Assembly (NCBI RefSeq): GCF_000231385.2
Contig: NC_018515.1
Span: forward strand, 3,244,501-3,308,500
Source: Desulfosporosinus meridiei DSM 13257
GTDB lineage: Bacteria; Bacillota; Desulfitobacteriia; Desulfitobacteriales; Desulfitobacteriaceae
Reading direction: 5' to 3'
DNA length: 64,000 bases
The translations under genes and the position numbers were made by a program. The notes under the pieces were generated by a model. That model was not told where the DNA came from and made no database searches. It was given only the letters and a program-made list of their open reading frames with translations. Below, one piece after another: positions 63,582 through 64,000 of the stretch. Within the stretch, counting starts at the first letter, position 1; each line of letters starts with the position of its first letter.

Positions 63582-63789
63582 CTTTAGTCACCTCAATATT
63601 GATAGCAAAGTCTGGACAGAGTTTTTCACAAATCGTACATGCTATGCATTGGTCTGGCCTGACAACCACAACCCTTCCTAGTTCATCACTTTCCAGAACT
63701 TTTTTCGGACAAAAGGCTATACATATTCCGCATTTCTTGCACCAATCCTCATTAACAATTACCCTAGTATCATGAATTGCTGTAACCAA
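63574..63789 (-). CDS. korD: 2-oxoacid:ferredoxin oxidoreductase, ferredoxin-like delta subunit
   Basis: 71-aa subunit with two [4Fe-4S] motifs: CKKCGICIAFCP and CIACTICEKLCP, each C-x2-C-x2-C-x3-C-P. It shuttles electrons between the catalytic core and external ferredoxin. The start is TTG at 63789 with GGGAGATGGG upstream. First gene of the minus-strand korDABC-HEAT operon. Confidence 0.92.
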   Translation of the reverse strand: MVTAIHDTRVIVNEDWCKKCGICIAFCPKKVLESDELGRVVVVRPDQCIACTICEKLCPDFAINIEVTKDE

Positions 63790-63833
63790 TGTCTTCCCAT
63801 CTCCCTAATATCCAAAGTCATTTTGTGAAAGAA

Positions 63834-63888
63834 GGACAAGTACGTTGTTTTTCACTGCTTTAACTATGAAGAAACAACGCACTTGTCC
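63834..63888. repeat. Inverted repeat, possibly REP-like
   Basis: Arms of 17 bp (63834-63850 and 63872-63888) with one mismatch, around a 21-nt loop, followed by CCCAGGTCCCAGG. The sequence GGACAAGTGCGTTGTTT has the look of a dispersed REP element or transposon end, but only one copy is in the window. About 110 further bp to the window end hold no gene I can support. Confidence 0.5.
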
Positions 63889-64000
63889 CCAGGTCCCAGG
63901 GTTTAGGCGATTACTCTTAACTCATTTGTTCGCCAGATGTCTTAATTTTCCTTCCATCAATCCAAAATCTTTTGAAGATTCGCTAATTTACTAGAGATAT

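Noticed and set aside
63901-64000. Partial transposase gene at the right edge
   Set aside because: A short frame (FKRFWIDGRKIKTSGEQ) reads like protein but is bounded by an upstream stop, so it cannot be supported.

Overview
The window looks like chromosomal DNA of a low-to-medium GC, spore-forming anaerobic Firmicute of the Peptococcaceae type (Desulfosporosinus/Desulfitobacterium-like). This is an inference from strong Shine-Dalgarno sites, many TTG/GTG starts, a Spo0F-like regulator, ferredoxin-dependent 2-oxoacid oxidoreductase, UbiD and hydantoinase-type genes, CWB2 cell-wall repeats and Firmicute riboswitches. I saw no rRNA, tRNA, CRISPR array, intact insertion sequence or prophage.

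Layout. 0-10 kb: an EamA transporter, an aspartate kinase/YbaK pair, a PHP hydrolase divergent from an amidohydrolase, an unknown protein and a SWIM-SNF2 helicase. 10-14.5 kb: a minus-strand signalling block with a PAS sensor kinase, an AgrD-type peptide gene of 40 codons (11998-12120), AgrB, two paralogous small membrane proteins, and a glutamine-rich protein. 14.6-23.6 kb: chemoreceptor, citrate synthase, an apparently orphan c-di-AMP (ydaO) riboswitch unit, a methenyltetrahydromethanopterin cyclohydrolase homologue, a Spo0F-like receiver, an XRE regulator, the aguA-aguB agmatine-to-putrescine operon, and a 44-codon membrane peptide behind a strongly structured leader. 24-31 kb: M50 protease, then ubiD-hyuA-hyuB preceded by a cobalamin riboswitch with terminator. 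31-36 kb: secreted CWB2/SH3/amidase and ilvB-ilvH. 36-46 kb: BenE transporter, Nudix hydrolase, MFS pump, methyltransferase plus ABC exporter, a hexanucleotide tandem repeat, an AarF kinase, a yvl-like envelope operon, DUF1904. 46-56.6 kb: potassium channel flanked by coding-like remnants, arginine-deiminase-family enzyme coupled to a small ORF, ketopantoate reductase, YnfA, an ABC system whose permease is cut by an in-frame TGA, an SGNH hydrolase, ferredoxin, an HIT-gene relic, an HD-GYP protein, an FAH-family hydrolase. 56.8-64 kb: acetyl-CoA synthetase with an unusual C-terminal tail, and a korD-korA-korB-korC-HEAT operon.

How genes work together. Citrate synthase, 2-oxoacid:ferredoxin oxidoreductase and acetyl-CoA synthetase are central acetyl-CoA/TCA functions. 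AguA and AguB form putrescine from agmatine. IlvBH starts branched-chain amino acid synthesis. The agr-like genes could make and export a cyclic peptide signal, with the nearby membrane proteins and kinase as candidate sensors.

Most notable: the agr-like locus with an easily missed AgrD and two stand-alone sensor-like membrane proteins; a complete promoter-aptamer-terminator c-di-AMP riboswitch with no obvious target gene; an H4MPT-type cyclohydrolase in a Firmicute; a B12 riboswitch ahead of ubiD-hyuAB; and a three-hairpin leader in front of a 44-residue membrane peptide.
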